This document shows positions 38,877-49,687 of a DNA stretch of 64,000 bases, piece after piece; positions within the stretch are counted from its first letter, which is position 1; every line of letters begins with the position of its first letter. The translations under genes were made by a program, and so were the position numbers. The notes below the pieces were generated by a model. The model was given only the letters and a program-made list of their open reading frames with translations. It ran no database searches and was not told the origin of the DNA. This stretch comes from Hydrotalea sp. (GTDB lineage: Bacteria > Bacteroidota > Bacteroidia > Chitinophagales > Chitinophagaceae), in assembly GCA_027364735.1 (NCBI GenBank), contig DAHXOT010000044.1:62001-126000 (forward strand). Direction: 5' to 3'.

Positions 38877-41302
38877 TTATTTTTTACTCCGTAAACTTTT
38901 ACCTGTAAATTTTTCAATTGAAAATTAATTGGATACTTATCCGTCCATACACCTACATCAAATGCAAGGTTTTTATATTTTTTAAATTCTTTTAAAGTAA
39001 ACATATCGTTTGTAGAAATTTTATTCCACTGTTTATGCATAAAATTTTTAGTTGAAATAGCAGCTATATCACGCATACTCCAATACACATAATTTTTATT
39101 GTTTTTATCCGTATCAACTAATGCCAGTCGTAATGAAAGATGCTTTTCGGCATTACGTTGCTGTGAATTGATACTGCCCAATACTTCCACATATAAATAA
39201 TCATATCCTGCAGGAATTTTAAAACTATTTATTAATGCTATATCCGTTTTCTTCGAATACACATTTCTTTGCAGCGTATCATTCAATACAAATAATAATT
39301 CTTTTTTACCCGGCAGAAAATCTTGTTGGGCAGGAAATAACTTATTGTTATCACAAACATATTGATTGATAATTTTAAAGTTATTCCGCAACCTAATCAT
39401 TAACTGTTTTATAGAATCATTGTTACAGTCTTCCTCTAACAAATCGGGGGTAAGTTTAAACAATTGGTTACCCGATAAATAATAGTCCTTGTATATATAA
39501 TCGGTAATTTCTCTACTCCATTCCATAAATGGCATAGAATGAATATTTCGAAACGAGGAACAAGTATCCATTACATCGCAAAGCCAATGCACTTCTTTTG
39601 GTTGATAAGGCAATGAATAATTATGAAGTATGAAGGAAGCGATAGTTGGCGTAAGATTATTGTGTGTATTTACAGAAAGAAATTTTTTGGGCGATTTTAG
39701 CATGGAAGAATATATAATTAACGGAACATGATAATCATCAATACCGCAAGTTGATGGAAAAGAGCCAATATGATGATCGCCGGTAATAAAGAAAATGGTG
39801 TTGTTAAAATCTTCTCTTTTTTCATAACTCGAAAAAAAGTTTCTAATACAATCGTCCGAAAACATATAGGTTACCAAAACATCTTTAGTTTGTTGTAAAG
39901 TGCGTTTAATATTTTTGGGAAGATGAATGGCTGCTATTTTTTTATCGAATAATTTATCGTACACCGGTTTTTGAGCAAATAAATAAGGCATGTGTGTAGT
40001 AGCCGTATGATAAATATTTAAGTAAGGATATTTTTTTATAGAATCCATTACTTCAAAACTTCTGTTAAACAATGCATCATCGGGGTAGCCCATACTCCAG
40101 CCTTCTTCACCTATCCCCATTTGCTTATATTTTGAAGGATAATTAGAAAGAACAAAATCGGTTCCTTGCATCCGAATATATCCACCCATATTATCAAAAT
40201 CCGGATTAAAGCCAATCATAAAGTTGGTCCAATACCCATTATTTTTAAGCAATTTTATTAACGATAAATGATTAGGCATTTCATTCATTAACGAAAACCC
40301 CCTTGCTGCATAAGGTACCGAAGCTGTAATAGCAGGTTGTGCAGCAAATGTACCCGGAGCAGTACTAAGAAAATTGTTCCAAACCAAACTATGTGCCGAT
40401 AAAGAATCTAAAAAAGGAGTGAAGCTACTTGCATACGCATTATCGCCACTAAAATCTCTCGACAAACCTTCTACCACTAGAATTACAATATTAGGTGGTG
40501 TTTTATGTAAATTAAAAAAGCTTCCTAAAACATCGTTTCCGGTATTTTCGTGCATTAACGGATATTCTTTACTACTAAATTGAAATGGCTGGTGTGCCTG
40601 ATAAAAATCTATTTCTTTTGCTAATTCAGCAGGTAAAAGATTTTTATTGTAATTATCGGTTTCTGTAAAATAGTTATACGTATCATGTAACCAAAAGCTA
40701 AACTTATTGCAGGCTAAATAATAAGCTGCGGGTTGCTTAAAATAATTTTTCGGTGGATTACTATTTTTAATAAATAGTACAGATACTATTGCCAATACAC
40801 CCCATACAAAAACACCTTTTTTACTAATTTCTATAGCCCTAAACCAAATAAAATATAATAGAAAATACAAGAAAATAGAGATAATAAAAGGAAGATACAG
40901 TGTAAAGCCACTTGCCATCATTTGTTTAGTAGTAAGCCACGAATCATGAAAACTACGTTTAAAAAATTCATGATCAAAAGGAGTATTTCGTTCCGAAAAA
41001 ACAATAATTAAAGCCAAATACATACTAAGTAACACCACATTAATTATATGCAGTAACACTTTGGCTAAACTTTTGCTGATACTATAAAAAAGTAAAAATG
41101 GAGCAAAAAATAGTACACAATAAATTAGCCATGCCCATATATCATATAATAATCCACCCAACTCAAATTGATACGATTTTTGTACAAAAAATTTAGCTGC
41201 AATTATATAATATTCAAATACCCTTATTAAACAAAAGGCAATTAAAAATGAAATGGTTATACTATAATATTGTTTTAAAAAAAGATTAACCCGGGTTTTC
41301 AT
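38873..41302 (-). CDS. LtaS-like sulfatase / phosphoglycerol transferase, membrane-bound
   Basis: The 809-residue protein has five transmembrane segments in the first 200 residues and a large extracytoplasmic alkaline-phosphatase-superfamily domain. Metal and nucleophile motifs are visible: [28 protein letters not shown] (candidate nucleophile Thr) and [11 protein letters not shown]. The family includes lipoteichoic acid synthase and the MdoB/OpgB phosphoglycerol transferases. In a Gram-negative the latter-like activity, decorating a periplasmic or surface glycan with phosphoglycerol or phosphoethanolamine, is more likely. It is divergent by 103 bp from a glycan synthesis/modification fusion gene, which strengthens the idea of an envelope glycan. 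The C-terminal 150 residues form an extra beta-rich domain. Confidence 0.85.
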   Translation of the reverse strand: MKTRVNLFLKQYYSITISFLIAFCLIRVFEYYIIAAKFFVQKSYQFELGGLLYDIWAWLIYCVLFFAPFLLFYSISKSLAKVLLHIINVVLLSMYLALIIVFSERNTPFDHEFFKRSFHDSWLTTKQMMASGFTLYLPFIISIFLYFLLYFIWFRAIEISKKGVFVWGVLAIVSVLFIKNSNPPKNYFKQPAAYYLACNKFSFWLHDTYNYFTETDNYNKNLLPAELAKEIDFYQAHQPFQFSSKEYPLMHENTGNDVLGSFFNLHKTPPNIVILVVEGLSRDFSGDNAYASSFTPFLDSLSAHSLVWNNFLSTAPGTFAAQPAITASVPYAARGFSLMNEMPNHLSLIKLLKNNGYWTNFMIGFNPDFDNMGGYIRMQGTDFVLSNYPSKYKQMGIGEEGWSMGYPDDALFNRSFEVMDSIKKYPYLNIYHTATTHMPYLFAQKPVYDKLFDKKIAAIHLPKNIKRTLQQTKDVLVTYMFSDDCIRNFFSSYEKREDFNNTIFFITGDHHIGSFPSTCGIDDYHVPLIIYSSMLKSPKKFLSVNTHNNLTPTIASFILHNYSLPYQPKEVHWLCDVMDTCSSFRNIHSMPFMEWSREITDYIYKDYYLSGNQLFKLTPDLLEEDCNNDSIKQLMIRLRNNFKIINQYVCDNNKLFPAQQDFLPGKKELLFVLNDTLQRNVYSKKTDIALINSFKIPAGYDYLYVEVLGSINSQQRNAEKHLSLRLALVDTDKNNKNYVYWSMRDIAAISTKNFMHKQWNKISTNDMFTLKEFKKYKNLAFDVGVWTDKYPINFQLKNLQVKVYGVKNN

Positions 41303-41405
41303 TGTAAGCAGTTACTGGGCAAATGTAGTTTTTATACATTTTTAAATTTACATTTTATCAAAGCATAGTTTACTTTGCAAAATAATACGCTTAAAAAAAT
41401 CTTGA

Positions 41406-44400
41406 ATGAATAATAAATCAGCTCAAATATTTCAAACAGATAATCGTAACCGATGGCAAAAAGTTAAATGGGTAAGTAGAATATCACTGTTTGTTATATC
41501 CTTAGCTGTAGTAGTAGTTAGTATTACTTTGTATAAAGAAAGTAAGGAAAACGTAAATATTCCCTTAGAAACCAGAGCTATTAAAAAAGTTTTAAAAGGA
41601 GATATTCCATCCTACCGCCAAAGTAAATTGGGCAGGCAATATAGGGGAATGAGAATGTTTATTAAATCGCAATGGGCAAAAGGAAAGGGCTGCGGACAAA
41701 AAGATACAATTTTAGATCTATCTAAATCTCCTTTATTCAGTGATAGTGTAGGTATAAGAGCCGCATTTTATGTGTCGTGGGATGCACAATCATTTTTCTC
41801 ACTTCGCCGAAATATCAATAAAATTAATTTGGTATTACCCGAATGGTTTTTTATCGATCCAAATGCCGATACGCTAATTACCAAAATTGATAAAAGAGCA
41901 TTCGATTATATAAAAAAATCGGGAGTAAAAGTTATGCCAATGCTCTCAAATGCCAATCCCTTTGAAAATGGAAAATTTAATGGCCAAGCTTTACACCGAA
42001 TTTTAAATAATAAAAAGAAAAAAGAAAAATTAATTAACGATGTAATTACGCAACTTACGCTCTATAACCTTAATGGAATTAATGTTGATTTTGAAGAATT
42101 AAAAGAAGCCAACAATGAAATATTAAGCCGTTTTCAAAAAGAACTTTATACCAACTTGCATGCTAAAAATTTGTATGTAACACAAAACGTTTCTCCCTTT
42201 AATGAAGATTATAATTATGAAGAACTTGGAAAATATAACGATTATATTTTTTTAATGGCTTACGACGAGAACTCCGATGCTACCAAACCAGGCCCCATTT
42301 GCAGCGAACGCTGGGTTGAAGCAGCCGTAGATAAACTTGCACAACAAGTGCCCCCTTCTAAAATTATTTTAAATATTGCCGGCTTTGGCTACGATTGGAG
42401 TAAAAAAGGTAAAACCGAACCAATTACTTATCAAGAAGCTTTAACCACCGCCAAACAAAGTGAGGGTATAATAGATTTTGATAACGATACTTATAACTTA
42501 CATTATCAATATTACGATGGTAAAGATATTTTACATGAAGTACATTTTACCGATGCTGCTACCAACTTTAACTCTTTACGCTTTGCTACCGAATATGGAT
42601 TGGCCGGAACAGCACTTTGGCGATTAGGAAGTGAAGATATGCGTTTATGGAGTTTTTATAATTTACAAATTAATAAAAAGGCACTAAAAAAATTCGATTT
42701 CGATGCATTCAACGAAGTTTTAGGAAATGAAGACATAGACTATATTGGCGAAGGAGAAATTTTAGATATCATTTCTTCTCCTTCCGATGGAAAAATTGTT
42801 CCCGAAATTGATACTGCCAGCATGCTTATCAGCGAAGAAAATTATGTAAAACTTCCATCAACTTATGTAGTTAAAAAATGGGGTAAAACCTCCGAAAAAA
42901 AATTGGTACTTACTTACGATGATGGCCCCGACCCTACTTATACCAAACAAATTTTAGATACACTGGCCTATTACCACGTTCCTGCCGCATTTTTTATTGT
43001 AGGTATTCAGGCCGAAAATAATATTTCGTTAGTTAAAAGAGAATTTCGTGAAGGGCACGAAATAGGAAATCATACTTTTACGCATCCCAATATTGTTGAA
43101 GTAAATAAAAAAAGAGCATTAATTGAATTAGATGCTACCCGTTTATTAATTGAATGCATTACCGGCCATAGTACCATTTTATTTAGAGCCCCATTTAATG
43201 CCGATAGTGACCCCGAAGCACAAGAAGAAATTGTACCAATTGAATTAAGCAGAACCAGAAATTATTTAACCGTAGGTGAAAGTATAGATCCAAATGATTG
43301 GGAAAAAGCCGATAACCCATCATTAAATGGCGATAGTGTTTTTAACCGAGTAGTTCGATATTACAACAACCATTTAAAAGAAGGAGATAGCTCAAATATT
43401 ATTTTATTACATGATGCCGGTGGAGATAGAACTGCTACCGTTGCTGCCACAGGAAAAATAATTAGATACTTTTTAAATAAAGGTTACAAGTTTACTACCG
43501 TAGCAGATTTACTACATAAAAAACCAAACGATGTAATGCCCGAAGTACCAAAAGGAAATGGTTATTTTTTATTACAATTCAATTATTTTTTAGCAGAATC
43601 GGGCAATATAAGCGGTTATCTTTTAAATTCTTTATTCATTGTATTTCTTTTCCTAAGTACTATTCGGTTATTAATACTGGGTATTTTTGCCTTTCTACAA
43701 AAAAGAAAAGAAAAATTAATTTCTTCTTCCCCGCTCTCAACTACAACAAACATGGTTTCTATTATTGTACCTGCCTATAATGAGGAAGTTAATGCAGTAA
43801 GCTCTTTAGAAAATTTATTACAATGCGATTATCCGAATTTTGAAATCATTTTTGTAAACGATGGCAGTACAGATAATACCTATCAAAAAGTAAAAAATGC
43901 CTTCCCTAATCATCCAAAACTTAAGCTACTTAATAAACCAAATGGAGGTAAAGCTTCGGCTTTAAATTTTGGAATAGAAAATACCACTTCAAAATATGTT
44001 ATTTGTGTTGATGCCGATACCAAACTTTTACCCAATGCTGTAACGCAACTTATGCAACACTTTAATAACGAACATGTAGGTGCTGTTGCAGGTATTGTAA
44101 AAGTGGGCAACGAAAATAATTTACTAACAAAATGGCAGAGTATAGAATATATTTCAAGTCAAAATTTTGATAGAAAAGGGTTTGCCTATATTAATGCAAT
44201 AACCGTAGTACCCGGTGCAATAGGTGCATTTAGTAAAAAAGCTTTAAAAGATGCCGGCGGATTTACTACAGATACATTGGCTGAAGATTGCGATTTAACT
44301 ATCAGAATTTTACGTGCCGGCTATATTGTAGCTAACGAACCCAAAGCCATTTCTTATACCGAAGCACCCGAATCGCTAAAGCAGTTTTCGAAGCAAAGGT

Positions 44401-44828
44401 TTAGATGGAGTTTTGGTGTATTACAAACCTTTTGGAAACATAAAGATGCCTTATTTAATAAAAAATATAAAGCATTGGCTTGGGTAGCCTTACCCGATAT
44501 TTTGTTATTTAAATATATTGTTCCTTTTTTTACCCCAATTGCCGATTTCATCATGCTAATAGGTTTATTAACCGATAACAGGGAAAAAATTGGAGGATAC
44601 TACTTAATATTTTTATTAGTAGATGCTTTAATTGCAGGTTTAGCTTTTGCCTTTGACAAAGAAAAACCTTATAAACTAATATGGCTTATTCCACAACGAT
44701 TAATTTATCGCTGGTTAATGCTAATTGTTTTATTCCGCAGTTTCAAAAGAGCTATCAAAGGAGAGTTGCAAAATTGGGGTGTTTTAAAACGTACAGGAAA
44801 GATGAAAAATATTACCGTTTCTCAATAA
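41406..44828 (+). CDS. Trifunctional fusion: GH18-like domain, NodB polysaccharide deacetylase, GT2 glycosyltransferase
   Basis: The 1140-residue protein begins with a membrane anchor (24-42). A GH18-like barrel follows (about 115-420), with NGINVDFEEL at 223-232 retaining the Asp and Glu of the DxxDxDxE motif and FLMAYDENSD. Next is a NodB deacetylase (about 497-690; TYDDGPDP 503-510, HTFTHPN 556-562 with the metal His pair, FRAPFN). A membrane segment lies at about 739-765. The processive GT2 domain (about 783-1010) has NDGST, VDADT 868-872, AEDCD 959-963 and QRFRW 997-1001, followed by further membrane helices. The set resembles poly-N-acetylglucosamine or chitooligosaccharide synthesis (PgaC/NodC) joined with export-side deacetylation and trimming. 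Such fusions occur in Bacteroidota and some other bacteria. The product glycan is unknown. Confidence 0.92.
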   Translation: MNNKSAQIFQTDNRNRWQKVKWVSRISLFVISLAVVVVSITLYKESKENVNIPLETRAIKKVLKGDIPSYRQSKLGRQYRGMRMFIKSQWAKGKGCGQKDTILDLSKSPLFSDSVGIRAAFYVSWDAQSFFSLRRNINKINLVLPEWFFIDPNADTLITKIDKRAFDYIKKSGVKVMPMLSNANPFENGKFNGQALHRILNNKKKKEKLINDVITQLTLYNLNGINVDFEELKEANNEILSRFQKELYTNLHAKNLYVTQNVSPFNEDYNYEELGKYNDYIFLMAYDENSDATKPGPICSERWVEAAVDKLAQQVPPSKIILNIAGFGYDWSKKGKTEPITYQEALTTAKQSEGIIDFDNDTYNLHYQYYDGKDILHEVHFTDAATNFNSLRFATEYGLAGTALWRLGSEDMRLWSFYNLQINKKALKKFDFDAFNEVLGNEDIDYIGEGEILDIISSPSDGKIVPEIDTASMLISEENYVKLPSTYVVKKWGKTSEKKLVLTYDDGPDPTYTKQILDTLAYYHVPAAFFIVGIQAENNISLVKREFREGHEIGNHTFTHPNIVEVNKKRALIELDATRLLIECITGHSTILFRAPFNADSDPEAQEEIVPIELSRTRNYLTVGESIDPNDWEKADNPSLNGDSVFNRVVRYYNNHLKEGDSSNIILLHDAGGDRTATVAATGKIIRYFLNKGYKFTTVADLLHKKPNDVMPEVPKGNGYFLLQFNYFLAESGNISGYLLNSLFIVFLFLSTIRLLILGIFAFLQKRKEKLISSSPLSTTTNMVSIIVPAYNEEVNAVSSLENLLQCDYPNFEIIFVNDGSTDNTYQKVKNAFPNHPKLKLLNKPNGGKASALNFGIENTTSKYVICVDADTKLLPNAVTQLMQHFNNEHVGAVAGIVKVGNENNLLTKWQSIEYISSQNFDRKGFAYINAITVVPGAIGAFSKKALKDAGGFTTDTLAEDCDLTIRILRAGYIVANEPKAISYTEAPESLKQFSKQRFRWSFGVLQTFWKHKDALFNKKYKALAWVALPDILLFKYIVPFFTPIADFIMLIGLLTDNREKIGGYYLIFLLVDALIAGLAFAFDKEKPYKLIWLIPQRLIYRWLMLIVLFRSFKRAIKGELQNWGVLKRTGKMKNITVSQ

Positions 44829-44891
44829 CAAAAAAATGAAATTACACTCACCGTTTTTTCATTACTTTGCTTCTTATTCGAAAAAAAATAT

Positions 44892-45854
44892 ATGAACCTA
44901 AAAGATATTCAGGTACTTAACGAAAAAGAAACCCGTGCAGGTTTTGGTGAAGGTGCCTACGAAATTGGAAAAGAAAATAAAGATGTAGTTATTCTTACCG
45001 CAGATCTTGCCGGCTCTATGAAAATTGCTCCTTTTATTAAAGAATTTCCAGAACGTTTTGTGCAATGCGGAATTGCAGAAGCTAATATGATTGGTATTGC
45101 AGCTGGTTTAACCGTTGGCGGAAAAATTCCCTACACTACCACTTTTGCTAATTTTAGTACCGGAAGGGTTTATGATCAGATACGACAAAGCGTTGCCTAC
45201 AGTAATAAAAATGTAAAAATTTGTGCATCGCATGCCGGATTAACTTTAGGAGAAGATGGTGCTACACATCAAATTTTAGAAGATATAGGTTTAATGAAAA
45301 TGTTGCCCGGAATGACGGTAATTGTTCCTTGCGATTTTAATCAAACTAAAGCTGCTACAAAAGCGATTGCCTCTTTTAATGGACCGGTATATTTGCGATT
45401 TGGCCGCCCCAAATGGCCAAACTTTACAAAAGAAGATGGCAGCGATTTTACAATTGGAAAAGCCCAACAATTAAGTGAAGGAACCGATGTATCTATTTTC
45501 GCTTGTGGCCACATGGTTTGGAAAGCCATAGAAGCAGGAAAAATTTTAGAAGAGAAAGGTATTAGCGTTGAATTAATAAATATCCATACTATTAAACCTT
45601 TAGATGTTGATGCAGTGATACAATCTATTAGTAAAACCAAATGTGCTGTTACTGTTGAAGAACATAATATAATTGGTGGTTTGGGCGATAGTATTGCACA
45701 AGTTGCTGCTAAACATTTTCCCATACCTATTGAGTATATTGGCACTCTCGATACTTTTGGTGAAAGTGGTAAACCTAATGAACTTTTAACCAAATATGGG
45801 TTAGATACACCCAATATTATTACTGCTGTTGAAAAAGTAATTTCCAGAAAATAA
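44892..45854 (+). CDS. Transketolase C-terminal subunit
   Basis: The 320-residue protein comprises the pyrimidine-binding and C-terminal domains of transketolase. Motifs are RAGFGEGAYEIGKENKD, LTADLAGSMK, FVQCGIAEANMIGIAAGL (with the conserved thiamine-activating Glu), THQILEDIGLMKMLPGM and the C-terminal VTVEEHNIIGGLGDS. The N-terminal, diphosphate-binding subunit that normally precedes it in split transketolases is absent; the upstream neighbour is the trifunctional glycan gene 63 bp away. It must pair with a subunit encoded elsewhere. A -7-like TTACTTTG lies at 44862-44869. Confidence 0.92.
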   Translation: MNLKDIQVLNEKETRAGFGEGAYEIGKENKDVVILTADLAGSMKIAPFIKEFPERFVQCGIAEANMIGIAAGLTVGGKIPYTTTFANFSTGRVYDQIRQSVAYSNKNVKICASHAGLTLGEDGATHQILEDIGLMKMLPGMTVIVPCDFNQTKAATKAIASFNGPVYLRFGRPKWPNFTKEDGSDFTIGKAQQLSEGTDVSIFACGHMVWKAIEAGKILEEKGISVELINIHTIKPLDVDAVIQSISKTKCAVTVEEHNIIGGLGDSIAQVAAKHFPIPIEYIGTLDTFGESGKPNELLTKYGLDTPNIITAVEKVISRK

Positions 45855-45868
45855 ATTCTACTAATTAG

Positions 45869-45904
45869 AAGAAAGGCTTGAAATATTTTAAGTCTTTCTT
45901 TTTT
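45869..45904. terminator. Terminator between the convergent transketolase and GH97 genes
   Basis: An 11-bp stem with one G-T pair, AAGAAAGGCTT (45869-45879) with AAGTCTTTCTT (45890-45900), is followed by a T-run. It lies 14 bp after the transketolase stop. Confidence 0.7.
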
Positions 45905-45908
45905 ATCT

Positions 45909-47987
45909 CTATTTCAACATTTTTATACTTATGGCATAACCGCCACCCGGTGCTTCTTGTAGTGTTAAAATAGTTGTACTATCTATTATTTTCTTTTCTA
46001 TTTTATATGCCTCAGGATTGGTATCATAGTGGGCATTTGCATCGTCTCTATAAATAGTTGCTTCATATTTTTTATTATCATCTAAAAAGCTACAATTAAC
46101 AGTAGATAGTCTGCTATTTTCATCTGTAATACCTCCAACAAACCAATTATTTGTATTTTTTGCCTTGCGTGCAATAGTTACATAATCACCAGGTTCGGCT
46201 TCTAAAATTTTTGTATCATCCCAATTAACAGCAACATCTTCAATAAATTTAAATGCATCTAAATGTGCTTCATAATTTTGGGGCATATCGGCAGCCATTT
46301 GTATAGGACTAAAAATAACCACATACAAAGCCAATTGCTTGGCTAATGTGGTATGCACCATTTCTTGTTTATTAGGATTAAACTGTGTAAGCTTCATGTG
46401 AAAAATTCCTGGTGTATAATCCATTGGTCCGCCCATCCATCTTGTAAATGGCATGATGGTTTCATGCTCGGGTAAATTACCGCGACTAAATCCGTTGAAC
46501 TCCGTACCGCGACCAGCTTCGCAAGCCATCCAGTTTGGATATGTTCTGTACAAACCTGTTGGACGAACTGGTTCATGAGCATCTAACATAATTTTATAAG
46601 AAGCTGTTTTTTCTGCAACGTGGATATAATGATTCACCATCCATTGCCCATCGTGATGTTCGCCACGTGGAATAATTTTTCCTACATACCCTGTTTTTAC
46701 TGTGTTTTGATGATGATTAATCATAAACCGATAAGCAGTATCCATTTGGCGTTCATAATTGGTAACAGATCCAGATGTTTCGTGATGCGCAATAATGCGA
46801 ACATTTTTTGCTTTTGCATAAGCAGTTAATTCATTAATATCATAATCGCCATAAGGCGTAATAAAATCAAAAACATTTTCCTTCCAATTGCCAAACCAAT
46901 CTTCCCAACCTCTATTCCAACCTTCTACCAAAACACCGTTAAAATGATGCTTGGCTGCAAAATCTATATATTTTTTTACATTAGCGGTGGTGGCACCATG
47001 CTTTCCCGATACACTATCCCACGCAGATTTTCCGTTAAACATTTCCCACCAAACACCTATAAATTTTTGAGGAGTAACAAATGAAGTATTTTTAATTTTT
47101 GATGGCTCATTTAAATTCAAAATTATTTTCGAGGCTAATATATCTGTTGCTTTGTCGCTAACAATAATTGTACGCCAAGGTGTTACTGCCGGTGCATGTA
47201 AGTATGCTTTATTGCCAACTGCATCGGGAACCAATTGAGAGGTTAATGTTAAGTTTTTTTTATCGATCAATAATTGCATTGCCGAATAATTTACCAATGC
47301 TGCTTCATGAATATTAATATATAAACCACTTGCAGTTTTCATCATTAATGGAGTTTGAACGCCATTGGCACTAAACGGACTTGTAACTCCAATAGCTGTT
47401 TCGTCGTTTTCGGCTTTCAATGCATCTACTTCAGATAACTTAGTTGTATTGTAGCGAAATTCGTTGCTATCAAAATCGCCGGGAATCCAAAAAGTTGTAT
47501 GATCTCCGGTTAGTTTAAACTGAGTTAATTCATCACCAACAATAAAATAATTCAGATTTTTTTGCTGAGGAAATTCATAACGAAAGGCTACTCCATCATC
47601 AAATACTCTAAAGACTAATTTAATAGTGATACCCGAATTGTTTTTATCAATTAATGTAAAAGCCAGTTGTTTATAATTGTTTTTAATGGTTTTTACTTCT
47701 CCCCATACCGGCTGCCAGCTTTCATTTACAACAGATGAATCAATTTTAATAATATTGAATTGATTTAATAAAACATCGGGCTTATTTAATTTAAAACTAA
47801 AGCCTGAGGGTAAAATTACCGGCTTATCTTTTCTATCAATTACATATACAATTGCACCATCATTTTCTTGCGAAACGGTTAATTGTATTATTTGATGAGG
47901 AGAGAATAGTGTATAATTTGAAGCCGCATTAGCATTAACCATTATGGTTGTAAAAAGTACTGCTACAGTAATTTGTAAGAGTTTCAT
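45909..47987 (-). CDS. GH97 glycoside hydrolase (SusB-like alpha-glucosidase)
   Basis: The 692-residue secreted enzyme (signal peptide MKLLQITVAVLFTTIMVNANAA) has the GH97 N-terminal beta-sandwich, a catalytic barrel and a C-terminal sandwich. The active-site segments match SusB: VRIIAHHETSGSV, GYVGKIIPRGEHHDGQW, ILDAHEP-like MLDAHEPVRPTG and MACEAGRGTEF. The Glu in HHETSG is the base of the inverting alpha-glucosidase branch, whereas retaining alpha-galactosidases have a different nucleophile there. It most likely releases glucose from alpha-glucans in the periplasm. No SusC/SusD genes are near. Confidence 0.93.
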   Translation of the reverse strand: MKLLQITVAVLFTTIMVNANAASNYTLFSPHQIIQLTVSQENDGAIVYVIDRKDKPVILPSGFSFKLNKPDVLLNQFNIIKIDSSVVNESWQPVWGEVKTIKNNYKQLAFTLIDKNNSGITIKLVFRVFDDGVAFRYEFPQQKNLNYFIVGDELTQFKLTGDHTTFWIPGDFDSNEFRYNTTKLSEVDALKAENDETAIGVTSPFSANGVQTPLMMKTASGLYINIHEAALVNYSAMQLLIDKKNLTLTSQLVPDAVGNKAYLHAPAVTPWRTIIVSDKATDILASKIILNLNEPSKIKNTSFVTPQKFIGVWWEMFNGKSAWDSVSGKHGATTANVKKYIDFAAKHHFNGVLVEGWNRGWEDWFGNWKENVFDFITPYGDYDINELTAYAKAKNVRIIAHHETSGSVTNYERQMDTAYRFMINHHQNTVKTGYVGKIIPRGEHHDGQWMVNHYIHVAEKTASYKIMLDAHEPVRPTGLYRTYPNWMACEAGRGTEFNGFSRGNLPEHETIMPFTRWMGGPMDYTPGIFHMKLTQFNPNKQEMVHTTLAKQLALYVVIFSPIQMAADMPQNYEAHLDAFKFIEDVAVNWDDTKILEAEPGDYVTIARKAKNTNNWFVGGITDENSRLSTVNCSFLDDNKKYEATIYRDDANAHYDTNPEAYKIEKKIIDSTTILTLQEAPGGGYAISIKMLK

Positions 47988-48074
47988 AAAACAAGTTTAA
48001 AGCTTGAAGGTATTAATAGTAATTAACTATACAATGTTAGAAATCCTTTGCAGTTAATAAGTTTATTCATAAAA

Positions 48075-48096
48075 AAACCATCGGTAAAGATGGTTT
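48075..48096 (-). terminator. Terminator of the M28 peptidase at 48103
   Basis: The stem AAACCATC (48075-48082) with GATGGTTT (48089-48096) and a 6-nt loop is followed on the - strand by a run of seven T, 7 bp after the peptidase stop codon. Confidence 0.75.
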
Positions 48097-48102
48097 CAAA
48101 TA

Positions 48103-49653
48103 TTATCTCGATGCAGGCATATTTAGTGGCAAATCTCGTTTTAATAATTCATCTTTATTGGCAATTTCCCAAGCAGTTAAAAAAATAAGTTGTGTTCTTT
48201 TTGCCATTAAATTAAAATTAATTTTATCAACTGTATCTGTTGGCTGATGATAATCTGCTTTCAGCATTCCATCATAAAAAAATAAAATTGGTACTCCTTT
48301 GCGAGCAAAATTAAAATGATCGCTGCGATAATATATTTTATTTACATCAGACGGATTATCGAACCTATAATCTAAAGTAAGATGTGTGAATTTATTATTT
48401 ACTTCTTCATTAATTTTTACCAAATCGGTACTTAATTTATCATGCCCAATTACATAAACATAATTTAAAGTATCGGCTAATTTACGTTCTGTATCAATTC
48501 TTCCAATCATATCAGTATTTAAATCGGCACTGGTTTTATCTAAAGAAAAAATAGGATGCTCGGAATAAAAACGGGAACCCCATAATCCTTTTTCTTCACC
48601 ACTTACCGTCATAAAAACAATATTCCGTTTAGGCTTATATCCTTTTTTAGCAGCAGTAGCAAAAGTTTCGGCCATTTGCAAAACAGCAGTGGTACCTGAA
48701 CCATCATCATCTGCACCATAATATATAACATCACCATGCTTTCCAAGATGATCGTAATGAGCTGTTAAAAAAACATACTCATCTTTTTTTTCCGTTCCGG
48801 GTAAAATTGCCAATACGTTACTGCTTTGTAATTCTGTTGTAGTTTTATTAATAATAATTTTAAGTTCGGCATGATATATTTTCTTAGGAAATTCTTGCAA
48901 TGATGAAAATTTATCAATTGCTGTTAACCCTAATAATTGCGAAGCCACTTCTTCCGATATTATTGCTGCAAAAAATGAAGTATTAGTAGAATTAGTAGGC
49001 TGTAAAGACATGGTTTTTTCGGGGAATGGAATATGTGTTGTTAAAAAATTATGCATAACAACTACTATTCCGGCAGCACCTTTGTTTTGAGCGTTACTTA
49101 TTTTAGTAAAAATGGAGCCAGGACCTCTAAACCGATTAGTACCTTGTGAGCTGGCAGTTTCATTAGCAGTTCCGTCTAATACAACTACTATTTTTCCTTT
49201 TACATCAAGGTTATCATAATCGTTTATTGTAGAGGTAGCGTCAACTATTCCAAATCCTGCAAATACAGTATTCTCAAAAGTAGCATTGATATTACTACTA
49301 CTGTTTAGCAAAAAATTAAAATCTTTATTCCATTCAAAATTTTTCCCGTTAACCGATAATTTTTTATCGGTAAGCTCTGATTGATATACCGGAAATTGCA
49401 TTTGATAACTATCGGCATTTCCCGATTTTAATCCATACTTTTTAAATTGGTTTTCAATATACATTGCTGCCCTTTTTTGAGCAGGCGTTGCTGTTTCTCT
49501 TCCTTCCATTTCTGCAGAAGCAATTACAGTTAATTTTTCTTGTAATTTTTGAGGTGTAATTGATGCAGCAAATTTTTCCGAAATAGTATTAGTGTTCTGA
49601 GCAACACTTACTAAAGCTGCAAAAAAGAAGGGAAAGAATAAACATTTTTTCAT
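48103..49653 (-). CDS. Secreted M28 peptidase
   Basis: The protein (516 residues from ATG 49653) has a signal peptide (MKKCLFFPFFFAALVSVAQ), a PA domain (about 150-270) and an M28 zinc core. Ligands are visible in LTAHYDHLGKHG, ADDDGSGTTAVL, SGEEKGLWGS, NTDMIGR and RSDHFNFARKG. It lacks the PDZ domain of the paralogue at 29150 and the dimerisation domain of the one at 19636. An upstream start at 49701 would overlap the rpiB gene and place 16 extra residues before the signal peptide, so I rejected it. Confidence 0.92.
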   Translation of the reverse strand: MKKCLFFPFFFAALVSVAQNTNTISEKFAASITPQKLQEKLTVIASAEMEGRETATPAQKRAAMYIENQFKKYGLKSGNADSYQMQFPVYQSELTDKKLSVNGKNFEWNKDFNFLLNSSSNINATFENTVFAGFGIVDATSTINDYDNLDVKGKIVVVLDGTANETASSQGTNRFRGPGSIFTKISNAQNKGAAGIVVVMHNFLTTHIPFPEKTMSLQPTNSTNTSFFAAIISEEVASQLLGLTAIDKFSSLQEFPKKIYHAELKIIINKTTTELQSSNVLAILPGTEKKDEYVFLTAHYDHLGKHGDVIYYGADDDGSGTTAVLQMAETFATAAKKGYKPKRNIVFMTVSGEEKGLWGSRFYSEHPIFSLDKTSADLNTDMIGRIDTERKLADTLNYVYVIGHDKLSTDLVKINEEVNNKFTHLTLDYRFDNPSDVNKIYYRSDHFNFARKGVPILFFYDGMLKADYHQPTDTVDKINFNLMAKRTQLIFLTAWEIANKDELLKRDLPLNMPASR

Positions 49654-49687
49654 GAATTGATAATTAGAGAATGAAAATAAGGCCAAA

